The notes beneath the pieces are model-generated. The model ran no database searches and was not told the origin of the DNA. It saw only the letters and a program-made list of their open reading frames with translations. DNA of 64,000 nt from Plenodomus lindquistii (lineage: Eukaryota > Ascomycota > Dothideomycetes > Pleosporales > Leptosphaeriaceae). This document shows, in pieces, positions 10,332 through 19,883 of this stretch. Position 1 is the stretch's first letter, and each line of letters begins with the position of its first letter. Where the stretch lies: positions 806,001 to 870,000 of the forward strand of contig JANUWI010000020.1 of the NCBI GenBank assembly GCA_025504975.1, written 5' to 3'. Position numbers and translations under genes: made by a program.

Positions 10332-11255
10332 ATTGAAGCCTATGATTGGGTATTCACAGGCGCAGCGTCTATTTTCCGACAATCCAAGCTGACTTGTTCA
10401 TTTCATTCTATTCTTATAACACCCAAACCTTTTCCTAGAAGGCTGTGCTTATCCCATGTGCAGGCATTCCGGTGGCATATTTAGAGAGAGTCATGTTCTT
10501 AGCACCTGCACCTAGGCAAATTAAAGGTGTAATTCTGTTGTTGCACATGTAGCTGCCTACCTGCGTCTTGAAATTATCCGGTACTTCCTTTATGCTAGGG
10601 TACCAAGTTGCATCCGCGAACGGTGTATTGCATTTAGCATTACTAGATGATTAGGGCTACAAATTCTAACCTTGAACGTGAATGCACTACCTGTAGAATT
10701 AGCAGCACAGACTGAGCTTAATTGCAATAGAAGCAACATTATTAAGTTGATTAGTTAATACACAGCAATTTAGAGTCGTAATTAGCGCATTACAGTCCCT
10801 CTATTCTATATTTAAGCAGAAGTAAAGCTTGATCTAGCTATTAGTCTTGTGCACAGCCGCCTAGTACCTTGCTATCCTACCTTTAGCGCGCAAGAGTTTT
10901 TAACCTAATTGTTCTAGATTGGCTGAACTAATGTCTGCGCAAAAGCGTTACATAAAAGCACGCTTAACGTAAATAGATACTAGTATCGCATGGTATATCT
11001 AGTTTTAAGACTAAAGTTGCAAAGAGCTTGAGCGCAGGGGCACTTTAAATACTAGACGTCCTACGTAGTAGCACGCATCTTTTTACTAGGTGCATTATTT
11101 AGGTAGCTACAATTATCGCAGGCAATACAGGGGCTACTACAGCCTACATCCAAGCTATTAGGGATGCGAAGCTATTCTTAGCATAGTTAGTAGCGGTGTT
11201 AGTTATGTCAGACCTAGGGCCTAGATCTAGTCCTAGTAATTTTTACATAAGCGTT
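10332..11255. other. A+T-rich intergenic DNA, no supported gene
   Basis: Frequent ctag/tagc words and stops occur in all frames. I see no repeat or gene I can support before the inverted duplication begins near 11256. Confidence 0.35.
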
Positions 11256-14200
11256 ACAGTACTTTGCAAAACCGCTGTCACCCTTTGCGCAAGCGACGTT
11301 TCTGTAGAACCCCTGTTGTGCTAGGATGCCCTTTGCTAGTCTTAGTAAATTGTAGAGTACCAAGATCAACTAGCTATAAGTAAGCTAGCTTGCACTCCTG
11401 TATGTAAAACAGGTCTAATTACAGTACGCTTCATATACAAGACAAAGTTAGACTGTGTTACAAGTCGCTAGCTAAGTTGTACATTCATCTTTTCTAAGGA
11501 GCATCTCTTTAAGCGTACACGAGGAATAAGTCTACCTACTCAGCCTCCCACTTTTCTAAGGCTGCTAAACATGACTTAAGATCAGGGTGACTGGCTTTTA
11601 GCACTCGCTGACACTGCTGTACACACTGCCTCATCAAGACAACAGCCTCTGCATCGCGACGTTGTGCTTTCCAGGTGAAGGCTAGGTTGGCCATGCTGGT
11701 CAGCGTGGAAGGATGGTCCGCTCCCAGCTTCTTCTTGAAAGTCTCCATCACTTGCACCTCCAGCTCTTCTGCTGCATCCCACCGCCCTTGATTCCAGTAA
11801 GTCGAGGCTAGATTGGCCATGCTAGTCAGCGTGTCAGGATGGTCCGCTCCCAGCTTCTTCTTAAAAGTCTCCATCACTTGCACCTCCAGCTCTTCCGCTG
11901 CATCCCACCGCCCTTGATTCCGGTAAGTCGACGCCAGATTGCCCATGCTGATTAGTGTGTCTGGATGGTCCGCTCCCAGCTTCTTCTTGCGAGTCTCCAT
12001 CACTTGCACATACAGCTCTTCTGCTGCATCCCACCGCCCTTGATTCCAGTACGTCGAGGCCAGATTGGCCATGCTGGTCAGCGTGTCTGGATGGTCCGCT
12101 CCCAGCTTCTTCTTGAAAGTCTCCATCACTTGCATCTTTAGCGGTTCAGCCTTGTCTTGTTTGCCTTGCATGCTATATGTAACACCAAGATTAGCCATGC
12201 TAGTCAGCGTGTCTGGATGGTCCGCTCCCAGCTTCTTCTTGCGAGTCTCCATCACTTGCACCTCCAGCTCTTCTGCTGCATCCCACCGCCCTTGACTCCG
12301 GTAAGTCAAGGCTAGATTGGCCATGCTAGTCAGCGTGTCAGGATGGTCCGCTCCCAGCTTCTTCTTGAAAGTCTCCATCACTTGCACCTCCAGCTCTTCC
12401 GCTGCATCCCACCGCCCTTGATTCCGGTAAGTCGACGCCAGATTGCCCATGCTGATTAGTGTGTCTGGATGGTCCGCTCCCAGCTTCTTCTTGCGAGTCT
12501 CCATCACTTGCACATACAGCTCTTCTGCTGCATCCCACCGCCCTTGATTCCAGTACGTCGAGGCCAGATTGGCCATGCTGGTCAGCGTGTCTGGATGGTC
12601 CGCTCCCAGCTTCTTCTTGCGAGTCTCCATCACTTGCACCTCCAGCTCTTCTGCTGCATCCCACCGCCCTTGATTCCGGTAAGTCGAGGCTAGATTGGCC
12701 ATGCTGGTCAGCGTGTCTGGATGGTCCGCTCCCAGCTTCTTCTTGCTCGTCTCCATCACTTGCACCTCCAGCTCTTCTGCTGCATCCCACCGCCCTTGAT
12801 TCCAGTAAGTCGAGGCCAGATTGCCCATGCTGGTCAGCGTGGAAGGATGGTCCGCTCCCAGCTTCTTCTTGCGAGTCTCCATCACTTGCACCTGCAGCTC
12901 TTTGGCATCGTCCCACCGCCCTTGATTCTGGTAAGTCGAGGCCAGATTGGCCATGCTGGTCAGCGTGTCTGGATGGTCCGCTCCCAGCTTCTTCTTGCGA
13001 GTCTCCATCACTTGCACCTCCAGCTTCTCCGCATCGTCCCATCGGCCTTGGCTTCTGTATACTAACCCAACCATACTTATGCTCCACACAGTGTCCTCAT
13101 GGTCCTGCCCTAGCACCTTTTTCCGTGTTTTCATTGCCTTTGTAGCTAGCATTTCAGCATCAGCAATGTTTCCTGTCCGCTCCGCAAACCACGCTGCACG
13201 GTAGAGCACCATCGCCCACTCTGCTACTGATGACTCCTTTCTAGGTTGCTGCCCTAGAGCCGCCTTAGCATGCGCATAGAGTGCCTGGCATGCTACCCAG
13301 TTCTCGTACTCTCCAGTTGGAAACGCTGCGCGCAGGTTGCTAACAAACTGCTGCTTCCATTGCTCAAGCTTGCCATTCGCCTCAAGCCATTTCCGCGTTG
13401 CTAGTTGCACTAACGCATGCATCTCAAAGCTCGTGCCACTAGTGTTGACAGAAACGAAGCAGAAGTTACGCAGTGCTACAATGTCGTCTTCAAATTGGTC
13501 ATCGCCCGCGCTAGACTGCGATACGTCGTCCTCTGAGATGCTGTCTCTATTATCTTCTGCTTTTCCCGTCTGGTTGGTCTCGGCCTCTTGTCGTTCGGTG
13601 CGGGGCCGGAGTAAGCCCTCTGGAATACCTTGTCGGTCGAAGAAGCTCATGAGCGAGAGCAGGCCCGCTGCTGACGGCCGTGTCTCCTGTATATACTCGA
13701 ACGAGATCTGCCACGTAACAATGATCGAGTTCTTTGCCTCCCAGTCGCGACGAAGGCGTTCTTCGTCGTAGTTAAGGAGGCTGGCTCGCTTACGCTCGCT
13801 CTTCCTGTACTCGTCTAGGTACTTGGCTACAGAGCATCGCGGCCCTCTCTGCAAGATGTACGCAGTAGCCTGCACGATGGCAAGCGGCATGTACTCAAGC
13901 ACAGCTGCAAGCTCATCGACATCGCTGCTGTCTCCCCGAGCTTCTAGCTTCTTGTCAAATAGCGCTAACGCCTGAGCCTCGTCCATGGGCTCTACACTAA
14001 TAATGTCGCGCTGCTCGACCAGCTTTAGCGCAGCCTCCTTGTTCCGCGTCGTGACGAGGATCGAGCCGCGCTTGCAGCGGGGAAGATACTCCCGCAGCGG
14101 TTTCCGAATGACCTGCGCGCTGGTTTGTCCTTGGCCTTGGTCCTGGCCGTCGCCCTTCGCCTGACCACTAAGAAGAAAGCGAGCGTCGTCCACGTTGTCT

Positions 14201-14786
14201 AGCACAAGAAGCCACCGCTGCTTGCAGTCGCACAGCCAGTCATGTACTAGCTTGAAGATGTTCGCCTGTGGGTCGCGCCGTCCCGCGATCTTGACGCGGT
14301 CGGCTATGTCGCGGTAGCTCTGCTCGAACCGGGCCGCGTTGCTGGCGTGCACCCAGAACACCCACGTCTCTGGTGACTGCTTGTGCGTGCGGTAGGCATG
14401 CTCGATGGCAAGCTGCGACTTGCTTCTCTACCGTTAGCCTGTAGTGCTGGTAGAACAGGGCGTCTGCTTACCCTGCGCCGCCAAGACCGACGAGCGCAGT
14501 CCGCCCGTCCGGCGCAGCGCGTCTCTGCTGGAGCTGGTCGAGCGTCGTGCCTCGCTCCACAAAGTCGGCATCTTGAGGGAAAGATATCACTATGGATGGG
14601 GGTGGTGGAGTCTCTAGCCGCTCTTGAGGCGGGGTCTGTTAACGCTTGCTCGGGCCCTCTACCGGTGGAGCTAGGGCAGTCCCGCAACTCACCGGGTGGC
14701 AGGTGGAACGTAGCATCCACGTTGCCGTTAATAATGGCGGCTTGGATACCACGATTACGATCGCCGAAGGATGTTGTTGACGCCAT
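11256..14786 (-). repeat. Left arm of a large inverted duplication
   Basis: This arm corresponds, in reverse orientation, to 19884-23889. It includes the whole NLR gene and at least 280 bp of 3' flank: the tract around 11256-11330 (containing acagtactttgcaaaacc) reappears inverted at 23815-23889, and a tgtatgtaaaacaggtct tract appears in both. The arms differ in TPR number and in many point changes, so the duplication is not very recent. Confidence 0.75.
11536..14786 (-). CDS. NLR protein: N-terminal PP amyloid motif, NB-ARC, 12 TPR repeats (copy 1)
   Basis: The three exons are 14693-14786, 14472-14622 and 11536-14422. The 70- and 49-bp introns sit at the same positions as in the inverted copy, and the spliced protein is about 1043 residues. 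Residues 7-23 carry F-G-x-x-N-x-G-x-Q-x-A-x-x-x-G-x-V, a PP/RHIM-like amyloid motif. A Walker A G-L-G-G-A-G-K-S follows at about 77-84, Walker B L-L-V-L-D-N-V-D-D at about 153-161, then S-I-L-V-T-T-R-N (sensor), M-P-L-A (GLPLA-like) and F-E-M-H-A-L-V-Q (MHD-like). About 12 nearly identical 42-residue TPRs of kinesin-light-chain type follow, each starting L-G-A-D-H-P. Such STAND proteins detect non-self or pathogen cues and trigger effectors. The short N-terminus has no effector domain, so it needs a partner; the PNP_UDP gene 2.7 kb away carries the matching motif. No breaks seen. Confidence 0.88.
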
Positions 14787-15268
14787 GCTAGGGCTTAGAA
14801 TGCGAATGTTGGTGTTTGCGACCAAGTGTCAGCAGCCTGGCGCTTGTCCGCTGTCATCCAGCTGGGGCACAAGGCTGAGGCATGGTACCGGTAAAGCCAG
14901 CGCTTAGCGTGAGAATGATCTTCTAGCAGCCTTGCTTGTCACAGCCTCGCACGTATTTGACAAACAATTGGCCCCCAAGGCTATAGGAGACGTTGCAGCG
15001 CTACGCATTGCTATATACGCCCCCACGATGAGCGGAGACACGGTCACGCGGCTAGGTGAGTTGCGTAGTGCCAGCCCCAACGGCTTCGCTAAGTCACTAG
15101 CTATTGCACCGCCCTCAGCGTGCCAGAGTCATGTTATAGCATGGGAAGAGGTAGCACAGGTTAGGACATTCAGCTTTCGTCCAGGCAGAACTAATGACTC
15201 GTAGCAGTCAGGATGCGTTCAAGTCCAGATCCTGTATGTATTAATGGTAAATTTAGCCTCTATTGCAG
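14787..15268. other. Region upstream of copy-1 NLR and of the CorA-like gene
   Basis: A plus-strand open frame at 14932-15204 (90 codons) could be a 5' exon of the CorA-like gene, but I see no convincing similarity. A gctgacactt(g/a)gtcgca tract near 14817-14831 is shared, inverted, with the upstream region of the other NLR near 19838, so part of the promoter was duplicated too. Confidence 0.35.
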
Positions 15269-16685
15269 ACTAAGACAATATCGTACAGTTTCGCGACTAC
15301 CACCTCCTTTGTCAACACTGCGCCGCAGATTCGAAAGACTCTAGAGAAAGAGCTAGGGATCCCGCCATTGTTCTTCGAGCGACTATATCTTCAATCGAAC
15401 GGTTTTGCGGGACACGACGTCCGACTTAATCGTGATGACAAAGTAGAGGCGTACAGTAAGCGAACAAGATCAGTCCTCGAGATCCGTTCGCAATGGCTCA
15501 CAGGCGACAGCACACTGGTCCCGCTTCACAGTCAAGCAAACTTACGATAAGCTCATGCCAAAGAGGACATTTACACCTCATATATCGCATCACCAGCTAG
15601 GATGTGACAACAGCAGCAACAGCACAGCAGTCCACGGGCCACAAAGCGTGCAGCACGGATGGGAATGGTACGAGATGGGGTTCTTCGCCTCCTGGAAGTC
15701 AGCAGGGCAGTTGACGTTGATATGTTTCGACCTGCCTACAAAGTCGCAGTCACTTATCCAATCCATGATGGAATCACATATCGTTGACGCCTCGAACCCT
15801 TATTCTATATTCCTGCCCGTCTCAGATGAGCTGCTGCGGCTGTATGATGATTCGGTGTGGTCGATCAGAAACCACATCAGCCAGTGGGAAGCGGTGAGTA
15901 GAGCCGTGCAATGCTTCGTTGCTGGTCGCGGGTAGGCTAAATGATAACAGAAAAGAACAACGGAAACTGATTACTCTCGTTTGCATGAGATTGCGAGACA
16001 CGGCGTACACGTCAACGAGACTTTGAGCGTGGCCGTACGATCTCTCAATGCCATGGGGCAGCACCACAGAGAGTTACATGCAAGTGTTGATATCGCAACT
16101 AGCAAAGGAAAGTGCTATGGCTGGGATGGGATCAGCAGCCGCCTAGCCTTTCAGCTTCAGTTTCTCGAAAATCTGATGCAGCGGTCGAGCGCCAACAATG
16201 CTCGAATACAGAATGAAATTGCTCTGGTAAGGCAACACCTGCATCATAAACACGAAATCCATCAACTTACAGCGATAGGCCTTCAACGCGGCATCTCAGA
16301 GAGACAGCAAGATCCAAGTGCGTATAGGCGAAGAAGCAAGAAGAGAGGCTTCAGCGATGAAGGCTATAGCTGTAGTCACGATGACGTTCTTGCCGGCTAC
16401 CTTTGTTTCTGTAAGTTGTTCAACCCGACAGCACTACTGCACATACGTACTCTGCTAAAGTGCTAACGTTACTCGCAGACCCTATTCGGCACAAACTTCT
16501 TCGCCCTCGAGCCCCGCAAAGGTGAAGACGGCGTGGTCTTTGCTGTGTCTAACCAATTTTGGGTCTATTGGGCCATCTCCGCTCCGATGACTTTGGTAAC
16601 GCTGGCTCTGTGGTTCTGGTGGAGTAGGTGGGGGAGGAGCAGGAATCCATCTGCCTCAGAGTCTCTCGCATCTTGCGCTGTCTAG
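15269..16685 (+). CDS. CorA-like membrane protein (Mg2+ transporter-type fold), 5' end uncertain
   Basis: Clear coding exons on the plus strand are joined by phase-compatible introns at 15894-15950, 16227-16278 and 16411-16478. They give in order a cytosolic domain (G-F-F-A-S-W, then S-V-W-S-I-R-N), a long helical stalk, then T-F-L-P-A-T-F-V-S-T-L-F-G-T-N-F-F as the end of TM1 with G-T-N in place of the canonical G-M-N. A W-V-Y-W-A-I-S-type second hydrophobic helix and a short basic tail follow, with the stop at 16685. This is the layout of the many fungal CorA-like proteins. The 5' exon (from an acceptor at about 15268) and the join near 15450-15630 are unresolved; a stop at 15548-15550 must be removed by splicing or is real damage. 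The altered GMN argues against assuming Mg2+ transport. Confidence 0.68.
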
Positions 16686-17536
16686 ATTGCGACTAAGGCG
16701 CACTAGGCATTTAGTAGAATCCTCGCAATATCTACAAGACATAATCCCTGATAACGAGTCTCTACGTGTGTCTCAAACGCTATGATCTTCCTTTTAGTCT
16801 TAGAGAAAGAGGCCGCCCGACTTGTGCTCGACGAAGACTACCCGCAACAAGATATTCAACAGTAAAACACGTCCTATTCTGGTGGCTGACTTAGAAACTC
16901 AAAGATAGGCCTGAACTGGGCCACAGCCTCTGAGATCGCTCTTGAAGGTGTGGTGGTCAGCTCAGGATAGCCGGTCCAATTGGCTGCCAGTAAGTCCAGT
17001 TTCTCCGGTTGAAGATACCATGCCGCCCTTGCTTCCTCTAGGCATCCGTTGAGCAGTCGTGTACTGTACAGTATTTAAATGACCCTAACTTTAGCAACTG
17101 CCAGTTCCAACAATGACGGACAATATCTGTGTCTTGCGCCGGACTCTATTATTGCCTACAGAATATGGTCTGGGCACCTACGGCGAGGAAGGCTGCGAAT
17201 CAGAAACCCATCTATGAAGGAAGACAATAGACCCGCAGCAGAGTTCTGTACTGTACACTATTAAGGTTTAGATTCGCGCCATTTCATATACGGCGATAAG
17301 CTGCGAAAGGTCCCAATTCGTGGATAAGCGTGTAACATGATGCTGAGCTAGCGCCCTCACCGGTACCGTAAGATAGCGATGAGGCGGAGCTCCAAATACC
17401 AGTAGGCTGCAGAGTTCAGCCGCTGCTCGAGTGCCATATACTTATTCACCCGTAACGACCATCCAAATCTTTTCTAGACCACCAATCTCTCCCCAATTCC
17501 CCCTTGAGGACTTGAGTTTATTTTCCCGCTTGAACA
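16686..17536. other. Intergenic before the PNP gene, with a possible minus-strand coding remnant
   Basis: About 60 codons on the reverse strand (roughly 17062 to a TAG at 16874-16876) have protein-like composition, but there is no start and I do not recognise them. The rest includes the promoter of the PNP_UDP gene; no clear TATA was singled out. Confidence 0.3.
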
Positions 17537-18643
17537 ATGGACCCTTCGCATTACAACGTCGGCTGGATAGCGCCGCTTTCATTAGAGTTCACAGCAGCTA
17601 CGCACATGCTCGACGTTAAGCATAAGAATGTAACTGATAACGAGTATCAATATATCGCAGGCGAGATTGGAAATCACAAAGTCGTTATCGGGATGCAATC
17701 GAAGATGGGTACGAGTGCTGCAGCGGATCTAGCTGCCCGAATGCGTCGCGCCTGTCCAAACATCAAGTTCTTCCTTGTGGTTGGCATCGGTGGCGGGGTA
17801 CCATGCTACGGCCCAGCAGGCGATATAAACACGATGGTTTTGGGGGATGTGGTAGTCTCCTCCCCGCGAGGCAACCACGGTGGTGTTTTTACGTACGACA
17901 CCGGCGCATGGGTCGAAGATGGCCAGCTGAGCAACACGGGACATCTGAATGGTCCTCCGCCAGAGCTCAACACAGCTGTCGGCAGCTTACGGTCACGATA
18001 TGATGGGGACCAGGGAACAAAGATTCCGCAATATCTCGCCCAGATGCGAAGCAAGCTGAGCGAAGGGGTCCGTGCCAAGTTCGAAGATCAAGGCGCCGAC
18101 AATGATCGACTGTACCAGAATTACTTCCCTCACCCTCAAGATGAGCCAAATGAGCTTTGTGATAACTGCTGTGATCTCAGCTTTTGCACGCAGCGGAAAA
18201 TGCGCGGCGAGGGTGCACTTAGAGCTGTCGACACCCCCAAGGTTCACTATGGCAATATCGCTTCGAGCAACCAACTCCAGATCTCCGCCGTTATGCGAGA
18301 CAGGATTGCAGCAGAACATCAGGCTATCTGCTTCGAGATGGAGGGGGCCGGCGTTATTCAAAACCATCCCTGTCTAGTAGTTCGAGGCATCTGCGACTAC
18401 TCCGACTCACACAAGAACAAGCGCTGGCAGTCTTACGCAGCAGCTACAGCAGCTGCATACGCGAAAGAACTGCTCCTCTCGATGGTGCCGGCTGCTGTAG
18501 CAGGGAAGGCGGAGCCTCTTAGACCGCTCTCGGCTGAGGAGAGTGGCCAGGTACAGCACATCACGTTTGGGTCCAACAACCAGGGCTTTCAATCTGGGAA
18601 TATTCATGGCGGTGTCAGCGGACTCACCTTTGGGAGGAACTAG
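17537..18643 (+). CDS. PNP_UDP (purine/uridine phosphorylase-fold) effector with C-terminal PP amyloid motif
   Basis: This is a single exon of 368 residues. The start is chosen at the M-D-P-S-H-Y-N-V-G-W-I-A-P-L-x-x-E type N-terminus typical of fungal PNP_UDP domains. The phosphorylase/nucleosidase fold spans residues ~7-315, with V-V-G-I-G-G-G-V-P (glycine-rich loop), V-H-Y-G-N-I-A-S-S-N, E-M-E-G-A-G and R-G-I-C-D-Y-S-D-S-H-K-N (substrate-site region). After a short linker, residues 344-360 read F-G-x-x-N-x-G-x-Q-x-G-x-x-x-G-x-V, the PP/RHIM-like amyloid motif also present at the N-termini of both flanking NLRs with identical spacing. In fungi this domain is usually fused to the N-terminus of an NLR; here it stands alone with the motif at its C-terminus, the arrangement of NLR-triggered amyloid effectors. 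Related PNP-fold immune effectors can cleave nucleotides such as ATP. The substrate here is inferred, not shown. Confidence 0.9.
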   Translation: MDPSHYNVGWIAPLSLEFTAATHMLDVKHKNVTDNEYQYIAGEIGNHKVVIGMQSKMGTSAAADLAARMRRACPNIKFFLVVGIGGGVPCYGPAGDINTMVLGDVVVSSPRGNHGGVFTYDTGAWVEDGQLSNTGHLNGPPPELNTAVGSLRSRYDGDQGTKIPQYLAQMRSKLSEGVRAKFEDQGADNDRLYQNYFPHPQDEPNELCDNCCDLSFCTQRKMRGEGALRAVDTPKVHYGNIASSNQLQISAVMRDRIAAEHQAICFEMEGAGVIQNHPCLVVRGICDYSDSHKNKRWQSYAAATAAAYAKELLLSMVPAAVAGKAEPLRPLSAEESGQVQHITFGSNNQGFQSGNIHGGVSGLTFGRN

Positions 18644-18721
18644 TTACAACATAAACATGTACTGTTCCAACGAATCATACTCGCTAACATAGTATCAAAT
18701 ACAGTTCCCCGCAGACAAATC

Positions 18722-19705
18722 CTATACCGGTAATTCCTCAATAGTCCACCCCAAGTGCCTGAAGTGACCTCTTGCGCTTTGTTTCTTGCTACCGACCTGA
18801 TCGACACACCACTCTAGGAACACGTCGAACCCTTGCGCTGTGCTTTCTTCGTACGTGCTCCAGCTGCGCTTGATAAAGGCCTTCAATTCAGCGAAAAACT
18901 CTTCAATTGGATTGAGGTCAGGCGAGTACGGTGGCAGGTACATGAGCTTCACGTCTGCGTCAGCGCACATCTGCGCGATACGTTCAGTATGGTGAAAAGA
19001 TGCGTTGTCCATAACGAGTACTGAGTTCGGCTCCGGCCACCTGCCGCAGTGCTGGAGCAGCTGCTCACTATAGTCCTCAAAGACAGCACTATCAGTTGTG
19101 CCTTGAAATACACGCGACAGCAGGATTCCATCCTGTGTGTACGCCGGCAGTATCTGCCACCGCTGCTCGCGCTGGTACCTAGCAATCTGCACAGGTGTCG
19201 TGCCTAGAGGAGACCATCCCGTCCGCCTGAACCCGACTCGCTTATCGCACCCAGACTCGTCTACATAGACAAGGTGGTAGGATCGAAAGGAAGACAAGTT
19301 GTATAGGTAGTAGTCGCGCAGATCTGCGTTGCGCCCACTGGCCACTCGTCGGCAAGCTTTCTTGGACCAGCCAGCAGCCTTCAGCGTCCGGCTGATTGTA
19401 GAAGTCGGTACAAGTGCCCCAAACTCGTCCCACAAGAAGACGGCCATCTCGTCGAGGTATCGATCGGGCTTTTCGAGAAGGTGCTCTCGGAGAGCCTCGA
19501 GCATTGTCGGTGTTACGGATCGAGGGCGTCCGCCGCCGTTCCATGGCGCTTTGACAGATCCAAAGGCGCGCAGGTTGGAGCGGATATATTTGACGGCACG
19601 AACACTGCAGCCAGCTACGTCAGCCATTTGAGGAGCAGTGAGCGCGTTACTTATGATCATATCATGAATCATCTGGCGCTGTGAAGCCGCCAGGTTTGGC
19701 GCCAT
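18722..19705 (-). CDS. Tc1/mariner (IS630-type) DDE transposase, intact frame
   Basis: The 327-residue single exon cuts and pastes DNA through a DDE catalytic triad. The N-terminus has helix-turn-helix character (A-P-Q-M-A-D-V-A-G-C-S, then G-G-G-R-P-R). The catalytic positions are Y-V-D-E-S-G (first Asp), V-L-V-M-D-N-A-S-F-H (second Asp) and L-P-P-Y-S-P-D-L-N-P-I-E (Glu); the last two are separated by 34 residues, so DD34E. Convincing terminal inverted repeats were not found by eye, so element ends are unknown. It lies between the PNP effector and the copy-2 NLR, on the opposite strand, and ends 79 bp from the effector stop. The intact frame suggests a young insertion. Confidence 0.88.
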   Translation of the reverse strand: MAPNLAASQRQMIHDMIISNALTAPQMADVAGCSVRAVKYIRSNLRAFGSVKAPWNGGGRPRSVTPTMLEALREHLLEKPDRYLDEMAVFLWDEFGALVPTSTISRTLKAAGWSKKACRRVASGRNADLRDYYLYNLSSFRSYHLVYVDESGCDKRVGFRRTGWSPLGTTPVQIARYQREQRWQILPAYTQDGILLSRVFQGTTDSAVFEDYSEQLLQHCGRWPEPNSVLVMDNASFHHTERIAQMCADADVKLMYLPPYSPDLNPIEEFFAELKAFIKRSWSTYEESTAQGFDVFLEWCVDQVGSKKQSARGHFRHLGWTIEELPV

Positions 19706-19883
19706 CTTTTTTTGTATACTGTGGACCTATAGCAGTCGGTGGTGGTGATGTTTGAGTGGCGAGGAAGGTTGGTGGCCGAGAGGCCTGAAAGCCAACTGCA
19801 CGACCCGCCAGGCTGAGCCCAGCTGAGCTCCGGCTGACACTTAGTCGCAGACAACACTGCTTCAATACTACTACTACAGTAAC

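Noticed and set aside
13337..14907. Plus-strand frames opposite the copy-1 NLR (13337-13771, 14383-14907)
   Set aside because: Antisense shadows of the NB-ARC exons. No recognisable protein.
18722..19883. Terminal inverted repeats of the Tc1/mariner element
   Set aside because: I looked for inverted ends near 18640-18721 and 19706-19880. Only short same-orientation matches were found, so no ends are claimed.
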